From the NCBI GenBank assembly GCA_017389885.1, contig JAFPDR010000107.1:1-5715 (forward strand): a DNA stretch of 5,715 nt, in the 5' to 3' direction. Each line of letters opens with the position of its first letter. The first letter of the stretch is position 1. The translations under genes and the position numbers were made by a program. Under the pieces are notes generated by a model. It made no database searches. It had not been told where the DNA came from and saw only the letters and a program-made list of their open reading frames with translations. Shown piece after piece: positions 1 through 5,510 of the stretch. This stretch comes from Kiritimatiellia bacterium (GTDB lineage: Bacteria; Verrucomicrobiota; Kiritimatiellia; RFP12; UBA1067).

Positions 1-1019
1 CCGCAGAGGCAGGGCTCTATCATGTTCTGGCTCCCGTGCGCGCAGAGGGACTTGCCGACGAAAACGGCGTCGGCGATTCCGTATAGCCCCATAAGCTCTC
101 CGGTCGTGTCCGCGAGATAGACGCCCTCGCCCCTGTCTCCCCTGCTTCTCCTTACGCAGTCGAAGCCGGCGGAGCGGATGTTCGCCTCCACCGCGTCGGC
201 CTTCTCGAAGTGCCGCGGCGCGATCACGAGCTTGATGTCCGAGAGCCTTGAATAGATGTCGAGCAGAACCTTGTCCTCGCCCGGCCATGTGGAGCCGCCG
301 AGGAGTATGCGTCCGGGCCCGATCCATTCGCGCAGCTCCCTCTCCTTCGCCTCGTTCCGGTGCGCCACGTCGAACTTGAAGCTTCCGGTGACCTCGACGA
401 TTTCCTTCGGCGCCCCCGCGGCCTCGAGGCGGGAGGCGTCGAGGTCGGACTGCGCGAAGATGCGCGAGAAGGACGAGAGGACGTCGCCGAAGAACCAGCG
501 TCCGGCCCTGTAGCGCGGCGCGCTGCGGTCGCTCACCCGGGCGTTGACGAGGAACACCGGGATGCGCATCCTGCGGGCGGTCCAGATGAAGTTCGGCCAT
601 ATCTCGCTTTCCGTGAGGACGACAGCGCGCGGACGCACCGTCTTGAGCGCGCTCTTGACGAAGTTGGGGAAGTCGAGCGGATTGTAGACGAGCACGTCGT
701 TCTCCGAGACCTCCTTCTCCGCGGTCTTCCATCCGGTGGAGCTTGTCGTGGAGAAGCAGAACCGCACGGACGGATCGGCCCTGCGCCATTCGCGCATCAG
801 CTGTCCCGCGACCTGCACCTCCCCGACGGAGACGGCGTGTATCCAGACGAAGCCGGACGCGCCCCTGAATTTCCCGAGGACATCCTCCGGGTAAAGGGCG
901 AAGCGGTCGCCCATCCGCGCGGCGTATCCGCCGCGGCGAAGCATGCGGACGAGGAAGCCTGGCAGAAGGAACGGATAGACGACGGCGAACAGCAGGTTGT
1001 AGAGCGCCTTCTTCAGCAT
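1..1019 (-). CDS. waaA: 3-deoxy-D-manno-octulosonic acid transferase (Kdo transferase), 3' end cut by window
   Basis: This enzyme transfers Kdo from CMP-Kdo to lipid A precursor at the cytoplasmic face of the inner membrane, the first step of LPS core assembly. I translated the open minus frame by hand: 339 complete codons are present, no stop before the window edge, against a usual family length of about 420-430. An N-terminal hydrophobic anchor lies at about residues 5-27. The glycosyltransferase N-domain hallmark WIHAVSVGE is at 59-67, with the presumed catalytic Glu67. TESEIWPN is at 136-143, the family's TETEIWPN signature. The Rossmann C-domain carries LLGGSTWPGED (239-249) and APRH (267-270), then FVGKSLCAHGSQNMIEP (320-336), equivalent to the usual FVGGSL..GGHNPLEP. 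The start ATG is the first in frame after the acyltransferase stop (16-nt gap). No clear Shine-Dalgarno precedes it, so translation may depend on the upstream gene. Seen: motifs. Inferred: activity, and whether one or several Kdo units are added. Confidence 0.95.
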   Translation of the reverse strand, partial: MLKKALYNLLFAVVYPFLLPGFLVRMLRRGGYAARMGDRFALYPEDVLGKFRGASGFVWIHAVSVGEVQVAGQLMREWRRADPSVRFCFSTTSSTGWKTAEKEVSENDVLVYNPLDFPNFVKSALKTVRPRAVVLTESEIWPNFIWTARRMRIPVFLVNARVSDRSAPRYRAGRWFFGDVLSSFSRIFAQSDLDASRLEAAGAPKEIVEVTGSFKFDVAHRNEAKERELREWIGPGRILLGGSTWPGEDKVLLDIYSRLSDIKLVIAPRHFEKADAVEANIRSAGFDCVRRSRGDRGEGVYLADTTGELMGLYGIADAVFVGKSLCAHGSQNMIEPCLC

Positions 1020-1035
1020 CGCGCCACGAGCCGCA

Positions 1036-1647
1036 TCAGATGTTCGAGCCGGGCGGGAGGTCCGCCTTGACTCCGGTGCCGCAGCTGATCACGGAATCCC
1101 TGCCGATCGTGATCCACGACATGGTTGAGGCGTTGGCGAAGAACGAGACGTTCTCCTCCACCTTCACTCCCGCGGCCACGACGGTGCCGGGGCCCATGTT
1201 GACGAAGTCGGCGAGGTGCGCGTCATGTCCCACGACGGCGTTCGCGCCGACGATCACGAAGCGCCCGAGCTCCGCGCCGACCTGCACCACCGCGCCGGCC
1301 GCGATGAACGCGCCCTCGAGGAAGTCGGTCGTGGGGGATATCTGGGCCTTCGGGTCGATGATGGCGGGGAAGTCGTGTCCGCGCAGGCGCTTCGCGATGT
1401 CCGCGCGCTTGGTGTTCTTGCCTACCGCGATGAAGACGGACGCGCCTGGGTAGTCGCGCGAGGCCTCCTCGAGCGTGCCGAGGATGGGGAATCCCTCGAA
1501 GTTGTCGCCCTTCTTCCACTTGGGGTCGTCGTCGGCATAGCCGATGATGTTCCACTGCGGCTGCTGGGAGAGCGCGTTGATGCGCTCGACCGTCCATATC
1601 GCCTCGCGGCCGAATCCGCCCGCGCCGACTATGAAAAGATCTCTCAT
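1036..1647 (-). CDS. NeuD/PglD-like sugar O-/N-acyltransferase (left-handed beta-helix)
   Basis: Predicted cytoplasmic acyl-CoA-dependent acyltransferase for an activated sugar or a sugar-like precursor, of the NeuD/PglD type. The 203-residue protein starts with a Rossmann-like nucleotide-sugar binding end, LFIVGAGGFGRE (4-15), and a GYADDDPKWKKG loop (36-47). From about residue 95 it becomes a hexapeptide-repeat beta-helix. The catalytic base is probably His141 in VVGHDAHLADFVNMGPG, matching the HD of PglD and NeuD proteins. The protein stops at LPPGSNI, earlier than most relatives, which continue through a GNPA-type tail of about ten residues. The start ATG has AAGGAG seven bases upstream and its own extended -10 promoter. 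waaA follows 16 nt downstream, so a role in LPS or other surface-sugar decoration is a reasonable inference. The substrate cannot be told from sequence; a serine acetyltransferase-like role is less likely because of the N-terminal NeuD domain. Confidence 0.85.
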   Translation of the reverse strand: MRDLFIVGAGGFGREAIWTVERINALSQQPQWNIIGYADDDPKWKKGDNFEGFPILGTLEEASRDYPGASVFIAVGKNTKRADIAKRLRGHDFPAIIDPKAQISPTTDFLEGAFIAAGAVVQVGAELGRFVIVGANAVVGHDAHLADFVNMGPGTVVAAGVKVEENVSFFANASTMSWITIGRDSVISCGTGVKADLPPGSNI

Positions 1648-1654
1648 TGGAATT

Positions 1655-1660
1655 CTCCTT
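1655..1660 (-). promoter_or_regulatory. Shine-Dalgarno AAGGAG for the acyltransferase gene
   Basis: The minus strand reads AAAAGGAGAATTCCAATG, putting AAGGAG seven bases before the ATG at 1647. This fixes the start of the NeuD/PglD-like gene and is the best ribosome binding site in the window. Confidence 0.85.
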
Positions 1661-1680
1661 TTCGGTGTCCTTGGACTGTA

Positions 1681-1689
1681 ATTATACCA
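1681..1689 (-). promoter_or_regulatory. Extended -10 promoter for the acyltransferase-waaA unit
   Basis: The minus strand carries TGGTATAAT, a perfect TATAAT preceded by the TGN of an extended -10 element. It sits in the 75-bp gap after the Crp/Fnr gene and 33 bp before the acyltransferase ATG, which would give a leader of roughly 25 nt. At 17-bp spacing the -35 position (1704-1709, CTGCAG) matches consensus poorly, as is common for extended -10 promoters. I see no terminator between the Crp/Fnr stop and this site, so read-through from the upstream operon is possible. Confidence 0.65.
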
Positions 1690-1722
1690 TAAATCGCGGA
1701 TTGCTGCAGACGGCGCGGACGG

Positions 1723-2415
1723 TCAGAAGCGGATGGTGAAGACGTTCTTGCGCCAGGAGAGGAGCCCGCGGTCGCGGAGCTGCCCTATGGCGCGGGAGAG
1801 CGCGGGGCGCGTCACGCCGAAGTACTCGGCCATGCGCTCGCGGTTGAACGGAACGGTCACGCGTCCGGTCCTGCCCGACTCGTTGTCGAGTATCCTTAGG
1901 TACGTCTTGATGCGCGACTCTATCGTCTGCGCGTCCATGACCGTGAGCTTGCGCCAGGTGCGGAACATCTCGCGCGAGAGGATCTTCATCGAGTTCACCG
2001 CGAGCTTCGCGACGCCTGCGTCCGCCTCCTGCGCCATCGCGCGCGCGGCGGACATGCTGAGCGAGACTACGACGCTGTCCTGCGCCGCCACGACCGTGCC
2101 CGGCCAGCAGTTCACCTCGGGGACGCTGTGCATCCAGAGCCCGAGCACCTCGCCGGGGCCGATTTCGCGGACAAGCACATGGCGCCCGGCGGACGTCTCC
2201 TCGTAGACGTGGAGGCATCCCGTGACGACGGCCATCATGCGCGTCGCCTCGAGGCCGGCGTGCACCAGGGTCTCGCCCCTGGCGTAGGACTTCTTCACGC
2301 CGTTCATCCTGTAGACAAGACGCACCACGGTGGCGTCGTCCATGCCGGAGAAGAGGTCGGTCCTCTTCGCGAGCTCGACTATTCCGAGCGAAGCCGCATT
2401 TGCCTTAACTGCCAT
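1723..2415 (-). CDS. Crp/Fnr-family transcriptional regulator
   Basis: A 230-residue DNA-binding regulator with standard family architecture. The N-terminal cyclic-nucleotide-binding-type beta-roll spans about 20-125 (LFSGMDD at 21-27, RGETLVHAG at 46-54, GPGEVLGLW at 86-94). A long dimerisation helix covers about 136-165. The C-terminal winged helix is at about 165-230, with NRERMAEYFGVTRPALSRAI (191-210) as the helix-turn-helix and LRDRGLLSWRKN as the start of the wing. The cAMP-contacting Arg-Ser pair of Crp is not apparent: the equivalent stretch reads NCWPGTVVAAQDS. There are only two cysteines (67 and 103), so this is neither a classical cAMP receptor nor an Fnr with a four-Cys iron-sulfur cluster; the ligand is unknown. 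The ATG lies one base after the stop of the U32-like gene (TGACATG), so translation is probably coupled. As the last gene of a four-gene operon it is a candidate local regulator. GGAGAAGG is 12 bases upstream. Confidence 0.9.
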   Translation of the reverse strand: MAVKANAASLGIVELAKRTDLFSGMDDATVVRLVYRMNGVKKSYARGETLVHAGLEATRMMAVVTGCLHVYEETSAGRHVLVREIGPGEVLGLWMHSVPEVNCWPGTVVAAQDSVVVSLSMSAARAMAQEADAGVAKLAVNSMKILSREMFRTWRKLTVMDAQTIESRIKTYLRILDNESGRTGRVTVPFNRERMAEYFGVTRPALSRAIGQLRDRGLLSWRKNVFTIRF

Positions 2416-2416
2416 G

Positions 2417-3415
2417 TCAGCGGAAAACCTTCTCCATAAGCGCGGCGCATCTGCCGCAGTGGCCGCAGTCGTTCGCGCGGACGCATCCGCGCACCTCGCG
2501 CCAGAGCTCCGGCGCGGCGTCGAACGACTTGTTGTCGAAGCTCTTCGGGAACGTGTGGCAGGCGTCCATAAGGTCGGCGAGGCTGCCGTCGTAGGAATAC
2601 GTCGCGTAGGCGTTCAGCACCTCGACCGGATGCGGATGGCGGCGCGTCGCGAGCTTCACGACGTCGACGAACCTCTCGTACTCCGGAAGGTCCTCTGGAC
2701 GGATCCACGTCGAGCGCAGGAAGTCCTCGTAGTTCCCGCGCGCGTAGTTAGTCCTGCAGAGGAACACGGAGAAGTCGAACTTCTCGCCGACCTTCGACTG
2801 CGCGATGCGGTTGTGTCCGTGCATGTTGTCGTGGAACTGCTGGAACGGGCACTGCCTTATGCAGCCCGAGTTCGCCTGCATCCCGAGCACCTTGCCGTGG
2901 TCCTTCGCCCACTTTGACAGCGCCTCGAGCCAGTCGAGCTCGCGGTGCCGCTCGCGCGAGGCGTAGAACGAGTCGAAGAGCTCGAGTATCGGCTCGAAGC
3001 CGACTGTTCCGTGGACGCGCATGTTCACGCTGAGGCGTATCTTGAGGGACGGGAACCTGCGGCGGAAGATCGTCGCGAGGAACGGTGACGTAGTCGTCAC
3101 GATGTCCGGGAATAGCCCCTCGGAGTCCATCTCGGAGAGCATCCGCCCGGCGAAGTCCGCAAGCTCGTCGGAGATCGCGATGTCGCCGTAGCAGTTGCAG
3201 TTGAAGAGAGTGTCGAGGAGAATCCCGTTCTCGCGCGCCCATTTGAGGTCCGAGACCATCCTCGCGCGGACCTCGGGCGTGAAGTCCGGCGCCGGACGGC
3301 ACGACAGCACGCCCGGCCACGCGAAGAAAGTCTCGCGGATGCGTCCGAGGTGGCGGGCGCACGCCGACTGGAAGTCGGCGTTCAGGAAGTGGCCTACTGC
3401 AAGCGTCTTCTTCAC
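2417..3415 (-). CDS. Cysteine-rich protein resembling peptidase U32, candidate Fe-S protein
   Basis: A 332-residue protein, probably cytoplasmic, with no signal peptide. The layout recalls the peptidase U32 / UbiU-UbiV / RlhA group: alternating strand-helix segments of a TIM-barrel type, FNCNCYGD (71-78), a DIVTTTSPFLA stretch (104-114), LKIRLSVNMRVHG (124-136), and a central ANSGCIRQCPFQQFHDN (181-197). U32-group enzymes use four cysteines for an iron-sulfur cluster; here Cys185, Cys189 and Cys220 are plausible ligands, with Cys73 or Cys75 as candidates for the fourth. A second cluster, C-x5-C-x2-C-x2-C (311, 317, 320, 323), ends the protein. The family call is my recollection of motif style, not a firm match. 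The start is GTG at 3415, two bases after the upstream stop, behind GGGGAGGG. An in-frame ATG at 3487 would add 24 Arg-rich residues that merely read the neighbour's glycine-rich repeat in another frame. It overlaps no other gene and leads directly into the Crp/Fnr gene. Confidence 0.8.
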   Translation of the reverse strand: MKKTLAVGHFLNADFQSACARHLGRIRETFFAWPGVLSCRPAPDFTPEVRARMVSDLKWARENGILLDTLFNCNCYGDIAISDELADFAGRMLSEMDSEGLFPDIVTTTSPFLATIFRRRFPSLKIRLSVNMRVHGTVGFEPILELFDSFYASRERHRELDWLEALSKWAKDHGKVLGMQANSGCIRQCPFQQFHDNMHGHNRIAQSKVGEKFDFSVFLCRTNYARGNYEDFLRSTWIRPEDLPEYERFVDVVKLATRRHPHPVEVLNAYATYSYDGSLADLMDACHTFPKSFDNKSFDAAPELWREVRGCVRANDCGHCGRCAALMEKVFR

Positions 3416-3417
3416 GG

Positions 3418-4233
3418 TCAGCGGTTCCCTCCCCGTCCGCCGCGTCCGCCGCCGCGTCCGCCGCGTCCGCCTCCCGGGCCGCCCCATCCGCCGGGTCCGC
3501 CCCAGCCGTTCTCGGTCGCCTCGTAGATGCCCTTCACGGTTTCGACGATCTCCTTGGCGTCGTCGCCCTCGAAGCCGAGGGACTTGGCCGTCTCCTGGAG
3601 CAGGTTCTCGCGCTCGGCGCGGTTGAGCTCGCGGATCTGCCGGTCTGTGTCGCGCATCGTCTCGAAGAACTCGCGCCTCTCCTCGTCGGTCGCGGAGGCG
3701 ATGGCCTCGGGGTTGATCTTGGCCTCGAGCTCCTCGCGCTGCGCGATGAGGTCCTGGAGCTTCTGGTGCGTCTCGAGCGCCTCCTTGCCCATGCGGGAGG
3801 TGTCTATGGACGAGAGGAAGTCGATCTTCGTCTGCGCGCGGTCGAGGCGCTGGCGGCGGAACTGCGCCATGCCGTTCGTCATCTGCGCGTAGCGCTCGGG
3901 GTTCTCCTTCTTCATGCGCTCCATCTCCGCCCTGGGGTCGAAGCGCTGCCTGTCGCGTCCCTCGCGGCGACCGGTCTCCTCCTCCTTCATCTTCTCGACC
4001 TCGATGCCCTGCTTCGCGAGCATCTCCTCGAGCTCCTTGACGCGCGCGCGGAGCGCGCGGTTGGCGGAGCGCTCGCCGGACGCATCGTCCGCCCCGCGCG
4101 CTCGGCGCGGCTCCTCCGCCTTCTGCTCCTTCGGCGCCGCGGGCGCGGACGCGGACGGCGCGAGGCAGTATCCGAGTCCCGCGCCTGCGATCAGCGCGAC
4201 CGCGACCGGGAAATACGTTGTCATTCTCTTCAT
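3418..4233 (-). CDS. Membrane-anchored coiled-coil protein with RGG-type glycine-rich tail, function unknown
   Basis: I do not recognise this 271-residue protein. A short Lys/Arg start is followed by a hydrophobic segment (about 7-24, YFPVAVALIAGAGLGYCLAP), a signal anchor or signal peptide; Tyr before Cys23 argues against a lipobox. Then come an Ala/Pro linker (25-36), a charged helical region with a probable coiled coil (about 57-90, RVKELEEMLAKQGIEVEKMK), and a long helix-rich body (about 95-240) rich in Glu, Arg and Gln, loosely recalling periplasmic Spy/CpxP-like helical proteins. Residues 243-271 form a tail of two GWGGPG units then four RGG steps. The orientation rule (positive N-terminus) suggests the body is periplasmic. 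The start is the ATG at 4233 behind GGGGAG; an in-frame ATG 13 codons upstream lies inside the preceding gene and gives an implausible basic leader. Its ATG overlaps the stop of the phosphatase-like gene (ATGA), implying co-translation. Confidence 0.8.
   Translation of the reverse strand: MKRMTTYFPVAVALIAGAGLGYCLAPSASAPAAPKEQKAEEPRRARGADDASGERSANRALRARVKELEEMLAKQGIEVEKMKEEETGRREGRDRQRFDPRAEMERMKKENPERYAQMTNGMAQFRRQRLDRAQTKIDFLSSIDTSRMGKEALETHQKLQDLIAQREELEAKINPEAIASATDEERREFFETMRDTDRQIRELNRAERENLLQETAKSLGFEGDDAKEIVETVKGIYEATENGWGGPGGWGGPGGGRGGRGGGRGGRGGNR
3421..3507. repeat. GC-rich degenerate tandem repeat encoding the Gly/Arg tail
   Basis: The plus strand shows repeated CCGCGTCCGCCG-type units, with CCGCC and GTCCGCC recurring every 9-15 bases. 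On the minus strand, in frame, they encode GWGGPGG and RGG steps of the coiled-coil protein. The array is short and could vary in length by slippage. It also produces long spurious open frames (Arg-rich in one alternative frame), which misleads start prediction for the next gene. Confidence 0.7.
3427..3434 (-). promoter_or_regulatory. Shine-Dalgarno GGGGAGGG deciding the GTG start of the U32-like gene
   Basis: The minus strand GGGGAGGG lies 11 bases before the GTG at 3415, inside the last codons of the coiled-coil gene. Spacing is slightly long. It supports the short form of the U32-like protein over the ATG at 3487. Confidence 0.55.
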
Positions 4234-5384
4234 GTGATGTCTCCCCTTTTTTCTGTTTTTGCGACGGCGCACCTGCGTCCGTGCGTTCCCATTACATTCC
4301 CCCTGTTGAAAAAGAAAAGCTCCTTCGGATCGAACCCCGGCTTGTTGTGGATGTCGACGTGGCTCGCGAAGTCCGGCGCCTCGCGGCGGTCAGTCCACCA
4401 GGAATACTCGCACCACGAACCCGGCTTCGCGAGAAGGACGACGGCGCTACCGGCATCACGCTCCTCCGGCCGCACGTAGTCGCCGGTGGCGAGGAGAAGC
4501 TCGGCCGCCCTTTCGCGCTCCTCCCCGTAGACGACGCAGAACTCGTGGTCGCACATGGCGAAGGCCTTCGACTGGTAGAAGTCGGGATACGCCATCCCGG
4601 CGACGGAGCGCGTGCGGAAGAGGTCCTGCTGGCGGAGGAAGACGTTCGGCTTCACGCTCTCGGCGGTCACCTGCGTTATCTCGTAGTCGCCCATGACGGA
4701 GAGCTCGCAGCCGCGGCGCATGCAGATGTCAGCGACGCGCTCCAGCTGGCGCCGGAACTCCCTGAGCGCGGCCTTCGCCGCGGGGGAGTCCGGACCCTTC
4801 GCCTGCGCCGCGTAGTCGAGCGTCGGAAGGTACAGGTACGCCTCGTCCACGTCGTGCGCGTTCGTCATCTCCTCGAACCACGAGATGCACATACGGCCGA
4901 CCTTCGGGGAGGCGAGCGGACCCCAGTAGCGCCAGAGCGGGAACTTCCCGCACAGCTTCTCGAGGAGCTGCGCCATCCCCGTCGGCTTCGTGTAGCAGCT
5001 CATCACCATCCCCCCGCCGTGCTTGTGTATCGGAGCCGGGGAGATCACGACGTCTACGCTCTCCCCGAGAGACTGCTGGAAGAAGAACATGCCGACCGTC
5101 CCGCCCGCGGCGCGGCGCGCGTCCCACACGCGCGGACCCTTCACGAGCGCAGACGACTGCTCCCAGAAAAGCGGCTTCCGCAGGTCCTCGGACCACCATC
5201 CGTTGGAGACGATTCCGTGCCCGGCTGGGGAAAGCCCCGTCCTGAGCGTTGCCTGGGCAACACATGTGACGGCGGGGAACACGCTCGGCGCGGAAACGAA
5301 CCTGAGCCCGGCCATCTCGAGCATTCCGTTCCGCTCGAGGAGTCCGTAGCCAAGCCCGGCTGCTATCACGTTCAGCTTCTTCAT
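4230..5384 (-). CDS. Alkaline phosphatase/nucleotide pyrophosphatase superfamily protein (EboF-like subfamily)
   Basis: A 384-residue protein of the type I phosphodiesterase/nucleotide pyrophosphatase fold. The nucleophile motif is clear: VFPAVTCVAQATLRTG (35-50) with candidate Thr40, then SPAGHGIVSNGWW (52-64). The second strand motif is LPTLDYAAQAKGPDS (186-200), the third VMGDYEITQV (230-239), and the end carries DIHNKPGFDPKELFF (344-358). Classical metal ligands differ: the first Asp (DGL) is Ala in VIAAGLGYG, the His after LDY is Gln194, and the His of SDHG is Tyr234, while Asp190, Asp233 and His346 remain. From memory, a subfamily often annotated simply as alkaline phosphatase family, including EboF-like proteins, shares this pattern (LDYxxQ, xEYGIT, DIHRKPGYDP), so it looks like a subfamily trait rather than decay. 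No signal peptide is convincing. The start is the ATG at 5384, because the in-frame ATG at 5468 lies upstream of the promoter. Its ribosome binding site is weak. It heads a four-gene operon; the substrate is unknown. Confidence 0.88.
   Translation of the reverse strand: MKKLNVIAAGLGYGLLERNGMLEMAGLRFVSAPSVFPAVTCVAQATLRTGLSPAGHGIVSNGWWSEDLRKPLFWEQSSALVKGPRVWDARRAAGGTVGMFFFQQSLGESVDVVISPAPIHKHGGGMVMSCYTKPTGMAQLLEKLCGKFPLWRYWGPLASPKVGRMCISWFEEMTNAHDVDEAYLYLPTLDYAAQAKGPDSPAAKAALREFRRQLERVADICMRRGCELSVMGDYEITQVTAESVKPNVFLRQQDLFRTRSVAGMAYPDFYQSKAFAMCDHEFCVVYGEERERAAELLLATGDYVRPEERDAGSAVVLLAKPGSWCEYSWWTDRREAPDFASHVDIHNKPGFDPKELFFFNRGNVMGTHGRRCAVAKTEKRGDIT
4241..4246 (-). promoter_or_regulatory. Shine-Dalgarno GGGGAG for the coiled-coil gene
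   Basis: The minus strand reads GGGGAGACATCACATG, placing GGGGAG seven bases before the ATG at 4233. The site lies in the final codons of the phosphatase-like gene and fixes the downstream start. Confidence 0.8.
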
Positions 5385-5400
5385 GCCTATGGTCCGTTCT

Positions 5401-5475
5401 GCAAATTGCGTGATATTATACCCGATTTGCGCATTCCGCGTCAATCGCGAAACCACTGGAGAACGCAAAATCGGG
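5401..5475. repeat. Imperfect inverted repeats around the operon promoter (possible operator)
   Basis: CCCGATTTGCG at 5421-5431 is the reverse complement, with one missing T, of CGCAAAATCGGG at 5464-5475; the arms flank the -35 element. A second, shorter pair, GCAAAT (5401-5406) and ATTTGC (5425-5430), flanks the -10 element. Sites placed like this could bind a repressor or activator dimer, such as the Crp/Fnr protein encoded at the end of the operon. That link is inference; neither arm matches the textbook Crp (TGTGA-N6-TCACA) or Fnr (TTGAT-N4-ATCAA) site. Confidence 0.45.
5415..5444 (-). promoter_or_regulatory. Sigma70-type promoter of the four-gene operon
   Basis: The minus strand has TTGACG (5444-5439), an 18-bp spacer and TATAAT (5420-5415): five of six and six of six consensus matches. 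Transcription would start near 5408, giving a leader of about 24 nt before the ATG at 5384. This is the only strong promoter upstream of the phosphatase-like gene, and the next three genes are spaced too tightly to need their own. Confidence 0.72.
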
Positions 5476-5510
5476 CGGGGTGAATATCCGTCGGTTGAAC
5501 GCCGTCCGGA

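Noticed and set aside
21..23. Lipobox reading of the coiled-coil protein's N-terminus (protein residues 21-23, Gly-Tyr-Cys)
   Set aside because: Tyr directly before the Cys is not compatible with signal peptidase II preference; a signal anchor or ordinary signal peptide is more likely.
360..1070. Plus-strand open frame of 236 codons
   Set aside because: It is antisense to waaA, which has strong motifs throughout; the composition is that of a shadow frame and no family resemblance is seen.
3416..3487. N-terminal extension of the U32-like protein from an ATG at 3487
   Set aside because: The extra 24 residues are an Arg/Gly/Thr repeat made by reading the neighbour's Gly-rich codons in another frame; GTG at 3415 follows a GGGGAGGG site and the upstream stop by two bases.
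5385..5468. Upstream ATG at 5468 for the phosphatase-like gene
   Set aside because: It lies upstream of the -35 and -10 elements; conserved sequence begins only at MKKLNVIAAG.
4218..5483. Plus-strand open frame of 421 codons
   Set aside because: It is antisense to the phosphatase-like gene, whose family motifs are unmistakable; the product is Arg/Leu/Val/His-rich low-quality sequence typical of GC-rich shadow frames, and crosses the minus-strand promoter region.
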